A DNA stretch of 28,793 nt, taken from assembly GCA_012727965.1 (NCBI GenBank), contig JAAYFZ010000386.1:1-28793 (forward strand), written 5' to 3'. This stretch comes from Clostridiaceae bacterium (GTDB taxonomy: Bacteria > Bacillota > Clostridia > Saccharofermentanales > UBA5734). The notes under the pieces are model-generated. The model had not been told where the DNA came from and ran no database searches. It saw only the letters and a program-made list of their open reading frames with translations. Every line of letters begins with the position of its first letter. Position 1 is the stretch's first letter. Shown piece by piece: positions 8,032-16,247 of the stretch. The translations under genes and the position numbers were made by a program.

Positions 8032-8601
8032 ATGATCAGACGCGAAATAAGGGAAAAAGCCTTTATGTTCCTGTTTCAACTGGAATTTCTAAAGAGTGAT
8101 GGAACAGAACAACTGGCCGGTTTTATTGAAGAATACGAGATCGACCAAGTATCTTCAGAGTATTTTAATACTCTTGTAGAGGGTGTTACTTCTCATTTGT
8201 CTGAGCTTGATGATAGCTTTATTCCATTTCTCAAAGGCTGGACTAAGGAACGCTTGCCGCGTGTTGATCTGACGATAATTCGTCTGGCTGCTTTTGAAAT
8301 GCTGCATGTTGAAGATGTGCCGGATAATGTTGCCATTTCTGAGGCGGTATTGCTGGCAAAAAGATTCAGCACTGAAGAATCGAGATCATATATCAATGCA
8401 GTGCTTGGACGTCTGAGCAGAGAAAAGGATCAAGTATTACAAAAAATCAAGGAAGCTAAGGAACTTAAAGAAAAAGAGCAAAATGAACTTGACCAAGCAG
8501 ACCAAGCAGACCAAGTTGAAATTGAACAAATAGAGAAAATTGAAACATCAAAACCAGATCTGGAAGTCCAGGAGGAAGTACAGGAAGAAACACAAAAATG
8601 A
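8032..8601 (+). CDS. nusB: Transcription antitermination factor NusB, with extended acidic tail
   Basis: NusB works with S10/NusE in the rRNA antitermination complex. The ATG at 8032 is taken rather than the TTG at 8011 because AAGGGA (8014-8019) then lies upstream; the longer start would put the ribosome site inside the gene. 189 residues. The helical NusB core is clear: RREIREKAFMFLFQLEF at the N-terminus, LPRVDLTIIRLAAFEML, and NVAISEAVLLAKRFSTEESRSYINAVLGRL. The core ends near residue 135, where most NusB proteins stop. About 50 further residues are Glu/Lys/Gln/Asp-rich and include a short repeat encoded by a 9-base tandem repeat (8491-8517). Overlaps xseA by ATGA. Confidence 0.9.
   Translation: MIRREIREKAFMFLFQLEFLKSDGTEQLAGFIEEYEIDQVSSEYFNTLVEGVTSHLSELDDSFIPFLKGWTKERLPRVDLTIIRLAAFEMLHVEDVPDNVAISEAVLLAKRFSTEESRSYINAVLGRLSREKDQVLQKIKEAKELKEKEQNELDQADQADQVEIEQIEKIETSKPDLEVQEEVQEETQK
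8491..8517 (+). repeat. 9-base tandem repeat in the nusB tail
   Basis: Two exact copies of GACCAAGCA and a third, GACCAAGTT, lie head to tail in frame, giving repeated Asp-Gln-Ala/Val. Such a tract can change length by slippage without shifting the frame. Confidence 0.75.
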
Positions 8602-9812
8602 GTAAAGTTATTACGGTTGCACAACTTAATAAGTATGTAGCTGCATTGCTGGAGAGAGATACCAATCTTAAGGCAGTTCAGGTATGTGGAGAAGTGTCCG
8701 GATTCAAATCATATGCCTCCGGACATCTGTATTTTACACTTAAGGATGAGCAGGCATCAGTGAGCTGTGTAATGTTTAGAGGGCAGGCACAATCTCTGCG
8801 TTTTCAACCTGAAAATGGTATGAAGGTCGTAATGACCGCAAAAGCTTCGCTCTATGATCGTGATGGCAAATTTCAGCTTTATGTACAGACAATGTCGCCT
8901 GAAGGCTTAGGCGAATTGTATCTGGCTTATGAACAATTGAAGAGTAAACTTGAGTCAGAGGGACTGTTTGCCCTGGAGCATAAAAAGAAAATACCTGTGC
9001 TCCCGAAGATAATTGGTGTCGCGACATCACAATCAGGTGCCGTAATTAGAGATATAATAAATGTGTTGAGCAGACGTTTCCCGGGCTTTTGTCTACAGTT
9101 GATTCCTACTGCTGTACAGGGACCACAGGCAGCCGGTCAGATTGCTGAGGCAATCAGTACCTTCAATCGTCTGAATGCTGTCGATGTAATTATCGTTGGC
9201 AGAGGGGGCGGTTCAATGGAGGATCTATGGGCCTTCAATGAAGAGATAGTTGCCAGAGCTGTATTTGAATCAAATATCCCGGTAATTTCAGCAGTAGGAC
9301 ATGAAACTGATTTTACGATCTGCGATTTTGTTGCTGATCTGCGTGCACCTACTCCTTCGGCAGCAGCTGAGCTGGCTATTCCGATAAAATCAGAGCTATT
9401 TATGAATTTGTCTCAGAAGCGAGAAAAAATGAAGATAGCTCTTCATCGCAAACTAGAGTATCAGCGGGTAAAATTAAATAATCTCATAGATCGGCCTGTA
9501 ATGAGATCACCTTATGAACAGATAAACAGGCGAAGAGAGTATATAGACAGGCTATCTGATAAGTTGATAAGTGCTGAAAACAGGTATAAAACTGATGCTC
9601 AGAATAAACTTGGTCTGCTTGCCGCCAAGCTGGATATGCTTAGTCCGCTCAAGGTTCTAGCCAGAGGTTATTCTGTGGTCTCAAATCAAGATCATCCGGC
9701 AATTACTTCTGTCGATCAGGTTAGAATAGATGATAAAATCAACGTAATGCTGCAGGACGGCAGTTTGGAGTGTTTGATAAAAAACATTAATGACAGGAGG
9801 ATGTTATTATGA
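8598..9812 (+). CDS. xseA: Exodeoxyribonuclease VII large subunit
   Basis: 404 residues, normal length. XseA with several XseB copies forms exonuclease VII, which degrades single-stranded DNA into oligonucleotides in both directions. An N-terminal OB-fold (about 1-100, with VQVCGEVSGFKSYASGHLYFTLKD) is followed by the catalytic domain: ATSQSGAVIRDI, GRGGGSMEDLWAFNEE and AVGHETDFTICDFVADLRAPTPSAAAE. A coiled-coil arm comes next, then a C-terminal segment with LARGYSVV. The start overlaps the nusB stop (ATGA) and the end overlaps the xseB start (ATGA). The xseB ribosome site AGGAGG is inside its last codons, which suggests coupled translation of the two subunits. Confidence 0.95.
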   Translation: MSKVITVAQLNKYVAALLERDTNLKAVQVCGEVSGFKSYASGHLYFTLKDEQASVSCVMFRGQAQSLRFQPENGMKVVMTAKASLYDRDGKFQLYVQTMSPEGLGELYLAYEQLKSKLESEGLFALEHKKKIPVLPKIIGVATSQSGAVIRDIINVLSRRFPGFCLQLIPTAVQGPQAAGQIAEAISTFNRLNAVDVIIVGRGGGSMEDLWAFNEEIVARAVFESNIPVISAVGHETDFTICDFVADLRAPTPSAAAELAIPIKSELFMNLSQKREKMKIALHRKLEYQRVKLNNLIDRPVMRSPYEQINRRREYIDRLSDKLISAENRYKTDAQNKLGLLAAKLDMLSPLKVLARGYSVVSNQDHPAITSVDQVRIDDKINVMLQDGSLECLIKNINDRRMLL

Positions 9813-10189
9813 CACAACAGGATAATCAACTAAACATTTTTGGTGAAGAAATTGATGATCTAATGCCTGAAGAAAGAGTCGAGGAACAAGTGAATATGAT
9901 TAATGCTTCGGGGCAGATTTCAGATAAACCTAAAAAAAGCGAAAAAGATGAGACTGATATGAGTTATGAGGAAGCGGTGGCCAGGCTTGAACAAGTAGTG
10001 GCCAGGCTGGAGTCTGGAGATGCTGCACTAGATGAATCTATGGAGCTTTTTCAGCAGGGAATGAAACTCACCGACTATTGCAGCAAAAAACTTAATAGCA
10101 TGGAAGAAAAAATATCTAAGCTAATGATGCAGGCTGACGGAACTCTAGTTGAGCTGCCACTTGATGAAGCAGAAAGTGGCAAGGTATAA
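9809..10189 (+). CDS. xseB: Exodeoxyribonuclease VII small subunit, with N-terminal extension
   Basis: 126 residues. The normal XseB helical hairpin is the second half: MSYEEAVARLEQVVARLESGD, LDESMELFQQGMKLTDYC, and KLNSMEEKISKLM. Typical XseB is about 70-80 residues, so the first about 50 residues are extra, polar and acidic with no recognisable fold. The ATG at 9809 has a strong AGGAGG and an ATGA overlap with xseA, so the extension is probably translated. The in-frame ATG at 9959 that would give a normal-length protein has no good ribosome site. Very close to ispA downstream. Confidence 0.88.
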   Translation: MTQQDNQLNIFGEEIDDLMPEERVEEQVNMINASGQISDKPKKSEKDETDMSYEEAVARLEQVVARLESGDAALDESMELFQQGMKLTDYCSKKLNSMEEKISKLMMQADGTLVELPLDEAESGKV

Positions 10190-10190
10190 G

Positions 10191-11105
10191 ATGAGTATTA
10201 TGGGTTCAGATGTTTTTGTTAAACAGTATGAATTTTATTTAGCTGAAATTGAAAGCTCTCTGGATAAGCTTCTTATAAAGGGCAGTGACAATTCTGAAGA
10301 TCCAGTGCTTAAGGCGGCTCATTATAGCCTGATGGCAGGTGGTAAGAGAATAAGGCCGGTTCTGCTCATGGCGGCTGCGGATATGTTATCAGCTGATAAG
10401 AGAATTGCCCTCAAGCTTGCCTGTGCTATTGAAATGATCCATACATATTCACTGATCCATGATGATTTGCCATGTATGGATGATGATGATCTGCGCAGAG
10501 GTCGACCCACCTGCCATATTGCTTTTGGTGAAGCTAATGCTGTTTTGGCTGGTGATGCGCTTCTTAACAGGGCTTATGAGATCATCATTGATTGTATTGT
10601 CTGTAATAATGGCTCGAACGAACTGGAAGCAGCAAGAATCATGGCTAAATCAGCTGGTTTATCAGGCATGATCGCCGGACAATCGATCGATCTGGCTTCG
10701 GAAGGCAAAAAAATAAGTTTTGAAGAGCTGGTTAATCTGCATGAACACAAAACAGGAGCACTTATAAAAGCTCCTCTGATGGCAGCTGCAGCATTGTCAG
10801 GCGCATCCGCAGAAGTCAGGTCTTCGCTTGAAACTTATGCGAAATCAATAGGGCTGGCATTCCAGATTCAAGATGATATTCTTGATGTTACGGCAGATCA
10901 GAGCAAATTAGGTAAAACTACCGGCAAGGATGCCAGAGATAATAAATCAACCTATGTTAGTCTACTTGGTTTGGAAGAAGCCAGGAACAAACTTGCACAA
11001 GCAGATCAACAAGCTAGATCTGCTCTGTCAGAGCTGGCCGGCATGCAGCTTGACACAGCCTTTTTAACAGGTATGACAGATTTTCTTCTAAGTAGGAATT
11101 ACTAA
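10191..11105 (+). CDS. ispA: Polyprenyl (geranyl/farnesyl) diphosphate synthase
   Basis: Condenses IPP with allylic diphosphates to farnesyl diphosphate (probable chain length). 304 residues from the ATG at 10191, preceded by AAGGT; a longer in-frame start at 10149 lies inside xseB and is rejected. Motifs are GGKRIRPVL (about 50), the first Asp-rich motif DDLPCMDDDD (D91-D100) with the following RRGRPTCH, GQSIDL (about 163), a KTG segment (about 185), and the second Asp-rich motif FQIQDDILD (about 225-233). The KTTGKDARDNKSTY segment after it is usual in bacterial FPP synthases. The xseA-xseB-ispA-dxs order is a classic Firmicute arrangement. Confidence 0.93.
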   Translation: MSIMGSDVFVKQYEFYLAEIESSLDKLLIKGSDNSEDPVLKAAHYSLMAGGKRIRPVLLMAAADMLSADKRIALKLACAIEMIHTYSLIHDDLPCMDDDDLRRGRPTCHIAFGEANAVLAGDALLNRAYEIIIDCIVCNNGSNELEAARIMAKSAGLSGMIAGQSIDLASEGKKISFEELVNLHEHKTGALIKAPLMAAAALSGASAEVRSSLETYAKSIGLAFQIQDDILDVTADQSKLGKTTGKDARDNKSTYVSLLGLEEARNKLAQADQQARSALSELAGMQLDTAFLTGMTDFLLSRNY

Positions 11106-11148
11106 GCTAATTCCAGTGCCGGGTTTACTTGAAACGGAGGCCCGATAT

Positions 11149-13032
11149 ATGACTGATTTGCTGTCTTCGCTGACAAGCCCAGAACAGCTTCATGAAATGA
11201 ATAATGATCAGCTTAAAACACTGACAGATGAGATCCGACAACGAATCATCGAGACGGTTGCCGCCAACGGCGGTCATCTTGCGTCTAATTTAGGTATGGT
11301 TGAACTGACTCTTGCTTTGATGAAAGAGTTTGATTTCCGCAGAGATAAAATTGTTTTTGATGTTGGTCATCAATGTTATGCCTGGAAACTTCTTACAGGC
11401 AGAGCAGATTCTTTCTCGACTCTGCGAACCAAGGGCGGCATATCCGGTTTCCCAAAACGGAGTGAGAGCCAGTATGACTTCTTCAATACCGGCCATAGCA
11501 GCACTTCGATCTCAGCTGCTTTGGGACTGGTAAGAGCAATGGACAGGACAGGTCGGGGAGGACATGCGATTGCTGTAATCGGCGATGGAGCCCTTACTGG
11601 TGGGATGTCTTTTGAAGCTCTTAATGATGCTGGTCAATCGAAGGAAAACCTGATAGTTATACTAAATGATAATCAGATGTCAATAAGTCCAAATGTCGGC
11701 GGTATGTCCAAGCACCTTGAAAAACTGAGAATATCAAGAGGATATATGAGTCTCAAAAACTCGATGGAAGCAGTACTGAGTAAGATTCCTCTGATAGGCA
11801 AGCCGATTTGTAAACTTCTACAAACTGCAAAGAGTATGGATAGGCTCTGGCTCAGAGACAAAGGAATATTGTTCGAACAGTTGGGCTTCCGCTATTATGG
11901 GCCTGTTGACGGACATGATATCGACTCGTTAAGGCATCATATGTCGGCTATCAAGAATATGAATGGTCCAGTTCTTCTTCATGTTCTGACACAAAAGGGC
12001 AAAGGATACACTTATGCGGAGCAGCAGCCGGACCGCTTCCACGGGATAGCTCCCTTCGTTATTGAGAGCGGCGTTTGCAAGCCAGGTCAGTCTCACTGCA
12101 ATCAAACCTTTTCCGGCGCCTTCGGTCAGCATATGGTCGAGCTTGGTAAAAAAGATCCGAGGATCTGTGCAATATCTGCTGCTATGACAGCAGGAACCGG
12201 ACTAACAAGCTTCGCAGAGAAATTTCCTGCGCGCTTCTTCGATGTCGGCATAGCGGAACAACATGCTCTTACGATGTCAGCTGGATTAGCAGCTGGCGGT
12301 ATGAAACCTATTGCTGCACTATATTCAACGTTCCTCCAGAGAGCCTATGATCAGCTGCTGCATGATATTTGTTTACAGAAACTGCCAGTGGTGCTTGCTA
12401 TAGATAGAGCGGGACTGGTCGGAGAAGATGGGGAAACTCATCAAGGAATATACGACTTAAGTTTACTGCTGCCACTGCCTGAGCTTGATGTATACTGTCC
12501 GATTGATGAGGTCAGTCTATTTTGGTCGATTGATCAGGCGATTGCCTGTGGCAGGCCCGCAGCAATCAGATATCCCAGAAGTTCAATGCCGGATCAAATA
12601 ATATCAGGGCGAGATAAACTGACGATCGACTCCTGTTTCTGGAAAATGGCTGATGGAAACGACTGTACTGTTGCAGCCCTGGGCGTGATGGCTGAGAATG
12701 CTCAAGAAGCATGTGTAAAAATCAGGCAAGACAACAATATCAATTGTGATCTGTTTGGGATATTCAAAGCATCACCTTTTGATACTAAGTCATTAATAGA
12801 TTCAGTCAAGAGAACAGGCAGGCTTGTAGTAATCGAAGACGCATTGGTAAAAGGCGGCTTTGGCGAGAGTATTCTTGTCGAGATTATTACTGCTGTCCCC
12901 GGAGCATCTATAATGCTTAAAGGAATAGTTGATCCAGGATTGGATCAGGCAAGCCGTTTTGAACTTCTTGCTGCCCATAGACTGGATGCAGCAGGTATTT
13001 ATGAGGATCTGCTCGCAATTATCAAAGAATAA
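11149..13032 (+). CDS. dxs: 1-deoxy-D-xylulose-5-phosphate synthase
   Basis: Thiamine-diphosphate enzyme joining pyruvate and glyceraldehyde-3-phosphate, the first step of the MEP isoprenoid pathway. 627 residues from the ATG at 11149, which has GGAGG eight bases upstream; an in-frame GTG at 11116 is less likely. Conserved segments: GGHLASNLGMVELTLAL, DVGHQCYAWKLLTGR, FNTGHSSTSISAALG, GDGALTGGMSFEALNDAG with downstream NDNQMSIS (diphosphate/Mg site), GPVDGHD, the transketolase motif FFDVGIAEQHA with the catalytic Glu (about 371), DRAGLVGEDGETHQG and the C-terminal domain. It follows ispA after 43 bases. In many relatives tlyA lies between dxs and nadK; here only a 156-base gap follows. Confidence 0.95.
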   Translation: MTDLLSSLTSPEQLHEMNNDQLKTLTDEIRQRIIETVAANGGHLASNLGMVELTLALMKEFDFRRDKIVFDVGHQCYAWKLLTGRADSFSTLRTKGGISGFPKRSESQYDFFNTGHSSTSISAALGLVRAMDRTGRGGHAIAVIGDGALTGGMSFEALNDAGQSKENLIVILNDNQMSISPNVGGMSKHLEKLRISRGYMSLKNSMEAVLSKIPLIGKPICKLLQTAKSMDRLWLRDKGILFEQLGFRYYGPVDGHDIDSLRHHMSAIKNMNGPVLLHVLTQKGKGYTYAEQQPDRFHGIAPFVIESGVCKPGQSHCNQTFSGAFGQHMVELGKKDPRICAISAAMTAGTGLTSFAEKFPARFFDVGIAEQHALTMSAGLAAGGMKPIAALYSTFLQRAYDQLLHDICLQKLPVVLAIDRAGLVGEDGETHQGIYDLSLLLPLPELDVYCPIDEVSLFWSIDQAIACGRPAAIRYPRSSMPDQIISGRDKLTIDSCFWKMADGNDCTVAALGVMAENAQEACVKIRQDNNINCDLFGIFKASPFDTKSLIDSVKRTGRLVVIEDALVKGGFGESILVEIITAVPGASIMLKGIVDPGLDQASRFELLAAHRLDAAGIYEDLLAIIKE

Positions 13033-13123
13033 ATATACTTCAGCCTGAATGAATCAATCTATATTAAATTTATTTTTAGCTTATCATTCGCTTATACTAC
13101 GTGTATTTATGAATATTATTCGT

Positions 13124-13129
13124 TATAAT
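13124..13129 (+). promoter_or_regulatory. Possible -10 box upstream of nadK
   Basis: A perfect TATAAT lies 60 bases before nadK in the AT-rich 156-base gap (13033-13188). No good -35 sits 16-18 bases upstream, so this is weak. TATACT at 13093-13098 is an alternative. I saw no terminator for dxs in this gap. Confidence 0.3.
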
Positions 13130-13188
13130 GTATAAGACTGCTTAGTTTTGCAGGCTGTTTCATTTTTTGAAATCATCAGGGAGGTAAT

Positions 13189-14049
13189 ATGCGGATAGGC
13201 ATTTATTCCAATCCGGAAAAAGATAAGGGCTTCAGAACAGCAGTCAGGCTGGCTGAGTTAATTATAAAGCAAGACGCAGATCCAATAGTTGACGACCATT
13301 ATCAGGATACTGTTCTAGCAGAAACTCCCGGTGTGATCATAGGTAGTTATTCTGATTGTGATATGATCATCTGCCTTGGCGGTGATGGAACTTTTTTATC
13401 TGCGGTCCACCTTGAAGGTTGTCAGGATATTCCTATGATTGGAATAAACCTCGGCAGTGTTGGTTTCTTACCTGAAATCAAACCTGATGGGCTGGAAGAG
13501 GCAGTCAGAAATCTGATCACAGGAAACTATACGACCGAAAAACGCATGATGCTTGAAGCATCCTGTTATGGACCTGATGACGAGCTCATAGAGACTGGAA
13601 TAGCGCTTAATGATGTTGTTATATCGAGAGGTCGTCATTCACGTATTCTCAATCTTGATCTCAGGATCAATAATGTTGATGTTGAGAGGATTCCGGGGGA
13701 TGGAATTATCGTATCTACACCTACCGGTTCAACTGCATATTCTTTGTCTGCCGGCGGACCTATCGTGCATCCTAGTCTAAATCTGATCATGATAAATCCT
13801 ATCTGTCCGCATACACTGCATAACCGCAGCTATTTATCTGATGCTGATAGTGAAGTTGTAGTAACAATTTGTGATTATCCCTGCCATACATTGATAGCTA
13901 TTGACGGCAGGCAGGAGATAGAGGTTGCAAGTGGCAGCCGAATAAATGTTCGTAGAGCAAAACATGATTTTTCACTGATCAAATTATATGAGGATCAATT
14001 CTTCGCCACTATTCCTCAGAAGATACACGCCAGGGGGATTATAAGATGA
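13189..14049 (+). CDS. nadK: NAD kinase
   Basis: Phosphorylates NAD to NADP. 286 residues. The signature GGDGTFL (G64-L70) and GINLGSVGFLPEI form the catalytic and NAD-binding loop; ALNDVVISRG (about 143-152), GDGIIVSTPTGSTAYSLSAGGPIVHP (about 172-197) and a C-terminal DG motif (AIDGRQEIEV) complete the fold. The ATG has GGGAGG upstream. It overlaps argR by ATGA. The nadK-argR-recN order is widely conserved in Firmicutes. Confidence 0.95.
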   Translation: MRIGIYSNPEKDKGFRTAVRLAELIIKQDADPIVDDHYQDTVLAETPGVIIGSYSDCDMIICLGGDGTFLSAVHLEGCQDIPMIGINLGSVGFLPEIKPDGLEEAVRNLITGNYTTEKRMMLEASCYGPDDELIETGIALNDVVISRGRHSRILNLDLRINNVDVERIPGDGIIVSTPTGSTAYSLSAGGPIVHPSLNLIMINPICPHTLHNRSYLSDADSEVVVTICDYPCHTLIAIDGRQEIEVASGSRINVRRAKHDFSLIKLYEDQFFATIPQKIHARGIIR

Positions 14050-14507
14050 AACCTAATAGAAGTGAGAGACAGTCAAAAATACTGCAGTTGATAAAAGAAC
14101 GTTCAATTGGAACACAGGAAGAATTAGTCTCCAGTCTCCAGGCAGCCGGGCTTGATGTTACTCAGGCAACTGTTTCCAGAGATATAAAGGCTCTGGGAGT
14201 TATCAAGGTATCTACTGGTCAAGGCGGTCAGAAATATGTCGCCATGGAGAGAAGTGGGGAAGCTGCTTCAGGAAGGCTAATGAAGGTTTTTGCAGAAGCA
14301 GTTGTTCAAATTGATTTGGCAATGAACCTGGTTATTTTGAAAACTTTGCCCGGTATGGCTCAGGCGGGGGCTTCTGCCCTTGATTCCATGCATCTGCCGG
14401 AAGTAATAGGCAGCATCGCCGGGGATGATACGCTTTTTATAGCGACAGGATCAGTAGCTTTGGCAGAACAGCTGGCAGAAAGACTTAATCAGCTGGCCAG
14501 ACAATAG
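14046..14507 (+). CDS. argR: Arginine repressor ArgR/AhrC
   Basis: 153 residues, normal length. The N-terminal winged helix-turn-helix (about 1-70) has RQSKILQLIKERSIGTQEELVSSL and the recognition helix TQATVSRDIKALGVIK. The C-terminal hexamerisation/arginine-binding domain ends with VIGSIAGDDTLFIATGS, which contains the paired Asp residues that bind arginine in the family. It would repress arginine biosynthesis and activate catabolism in response to arginine; no arginine gene is in the window. Its start overlaps the nadK stop. Confidence 0.95.
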   Translation: MKPNRSERQSKILQLIKERSIGTQEELVSSLQAAGLDVTQATVSRDIKALGVIKVSTGQGGQKYVAMERSGEAASGRLMKVFAEAVVQIDLAMNLVILKTLPGMAQAGASALDSMHLPEVIGSIAGDDTLFIATGSVALAEQLAERLNQLARQ

Positions 14508-14540
14508 CAGCAGAGCCTGGATCCTGGAGGAGGAAAGCGA

Positions 14541-16247
14541 ATGCTGGCAAGAATCGAAATAAGAGATTTTGCCTTGATAGAGCAGGCCGTTCTGGAACCA
14601 CAGAATGGTTTGCTTGTTATTTCAGGCGAAACCGGAGCAGGTAAATCCATCCTGATTGATGCTATCGGTTCTCTTCTTGGTAATAAGTTAACAAGAGAAA
14701 TGATTCGATACGGTCAGTCGAAGGCTACCGTCGAAGCTCTGTTTATTGATGCCCATAAGTATCTACCTCAGTCTCTTCAAGCCGATTTGGAAATGGAACC
14801 AGGTGATGAGCTGATTCTATCCCGAGAAGTAAATCAACAGGGAAGAAGCCTGTGCAGAATAAATGGACGCATGGCCAGTCAGAGTCTGCTAAGACAAACA
14901 GCAGCATGTCTGATCGACATCCATGGACAGAATGATCATCAGACTATTTTTAGACCCGATACTCATCTTAAGCTTCTAGATCGTTTCGGCAAAACTTATC
15001 TTGAATCAGCATCTACAGATTATAAGCAGGTCAGGATCACCTGCATAGATCTTCAAAAGCAGCTGCGAGCATTAGGGTCAGATCCCGCAGAAAGGGCTAG
15101 GCAGCTTGATCTGCTTGAATATCAGATCGAGGAAATAGAAACAGCTTCACTTAAACAGGGTGAGGAAGAGAAGCTCCTGAAAAAACAAAGAATTCTAGCC
15201 AGTTTAGAGAGAATACAAGACAGTCTTGAAGGCGCATATTCCTTGATTTCAGCAGAACAGGATGACTGTGTACCGGCACTGCTGGCACAGGCTTGTGAAC
15301 ATCTTGAGTTTCCTGCCAAGCATATAGAAGCCGCCAAGAGTTGTTATGAAGATATTTCTTCAATTATAGATCAGCTATCTGTCCATGCCTCAGATATCAG
15401 GGATATGCTGGATAAGTATCAGGCTCAACCAGGCGAGCTTGAACGGATACAAGAGAGACTGGAAAAAATTTCTAAGCTTAAGCGCAAATATGGCAACAGT
15501 CATGAAGAAATAATGAATTATCTGTCCAAGGCGATTGCTCGTAGAGATCAGCTATCAGAAGGCGAAGCCAGATTCAGCAGCTTGCGAAAAAAACTTGATC
15601 AGGAAATGGTCATTTTGATTTCATCTTCTATTACGCTGTTCGAGGCCAGGAAGCAAGCAGCAGCTGAGCTTGAAAAGGGGATTGCCAATCAGCTGAATGA
15701 TCTCGGAATGAAAGGGGTTCGTTTATCTGTTGAAATCACGCATACCGACCCTTCAGAAGAATCTCTCAACAAGCAGGAATATGATCAGGCAGCCTTTTTG
15801 ATTTCCGCCAATCCCGGTGAACCTATGAAACCGCTTGCCCAGATCGCTTCTGGCGGCGAGGCTTCAAGAGTACTTCTGGCTATAAAAACTATACTTGCAG
15901 ATGTTGATGATGTACCCGTCTTGATTTTTGATGAAATTGATACGGGTGTTAGTGGCTATACCGCAGGTATGGTTGCTACCAAGCTTAAGCAAATTTCAAA
16001 ATTACGGCAGGTTTTTTGTATAACACATATGGCTCAGATCGCAGCTTATGCTGATAAGCATCTCCTGATAGAGAAGAGTACAGACGGGCAAGCTACCAAT
16101 ACTTCATTGACTGAGCTTGACCATAATGGTCGTTCTAGCGAACTGGCCAGACTTCTAAGCGGCGGAATAGCCGACCAAAAAGCAAGAGAACTTGCAGAAC
16201 AGCTCTTACAGGCAGCAGGAAACATGGATTCAAATAGTCTTGCCTGA
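14541..16247 (+). CDS. recN: DNA repair protein RecN
   Basis: SMC-like ATPase acting early at double-strand breaks. 568 residues. Walker A GETGAGKS (29-36) near the N-terminus, a Q-loop-like DIHGQNDHQ segment (about 131-139), two long coiled-coil arms (about 150-390), ABC signature LAQIASGGEASR (about 432-443), Walker B VLIFDEIDTGVSG (about 459-471) and the H-loop ITHMAQIAA. The ATG is preceded by GGAGGAGG. Its last 18 bases overlap the end of the convergent pseudouridine synthase gene. In spore-formers spoIVB and spo0A usually come next; they are absent here. Confidence 0.95.
   Translation: MLARIEIRDFALIEQAVLEPQNGLLVISGETGAGKSILIDAIGSLLGNKLTREMIRYGQSKATVEALFIDAHKYLPQSLQADLEMEPGDELILSREVNQQGRSLCRINGRMASQSLLRQTAACLIDIHGQNDHQTIFRPDTHLKLLDRFGKTYLESASTDYKQVRITCIDLQKQLRALGSDPAERARQLDLLEYQIEEIETASLKQGEEEKLLKKQRILASLERIQDSLEGAYSLISAEQDDCVPALLAQACEHLEFPAKHIEAAKSCYEDISSIIDQLSVHASDIRDMLDKYQAQPGELERIQERLEKISKLKRKYGNSHEEIMNYLSKAIARRDQLSEGEARFSSLRKKLDQEMVILISSSITLFEARKQAAAELEKGIANQLNDLGMKGVRLSVEITHTDPSEESLNKQEYDQAAFLISANPGEPMKPLAQIASGGEASRVLLAIKTILADVDDVPVLIFDEIDTGVSGYTAGMVATKLKQISKLRQVFCITHMAQIAAYADKHLLIEKSTDGQATNTSLTELDHNGRSSELARLLSGGIADQKARELAEQLLQAAGNMDSNSLA

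Noticed and set aside
8430..8665. Minus-strand Ser-rich ORFs opposite the nusB tail
   Set aside because: They arise from the complement of the Glu/Gln-rich repeat region and have no supporting signals.
10149..10190. Longer start for ispA
   Set aside because: It lies inside xseB and the extra residues are unlike the family; ATG 10191 has a ribosome site.
13131..13170. Possible terminator (CTGC...GCAG followed by T-rich sequence) before nadK
   Set aside because: Only four base pairs; too weak to call.
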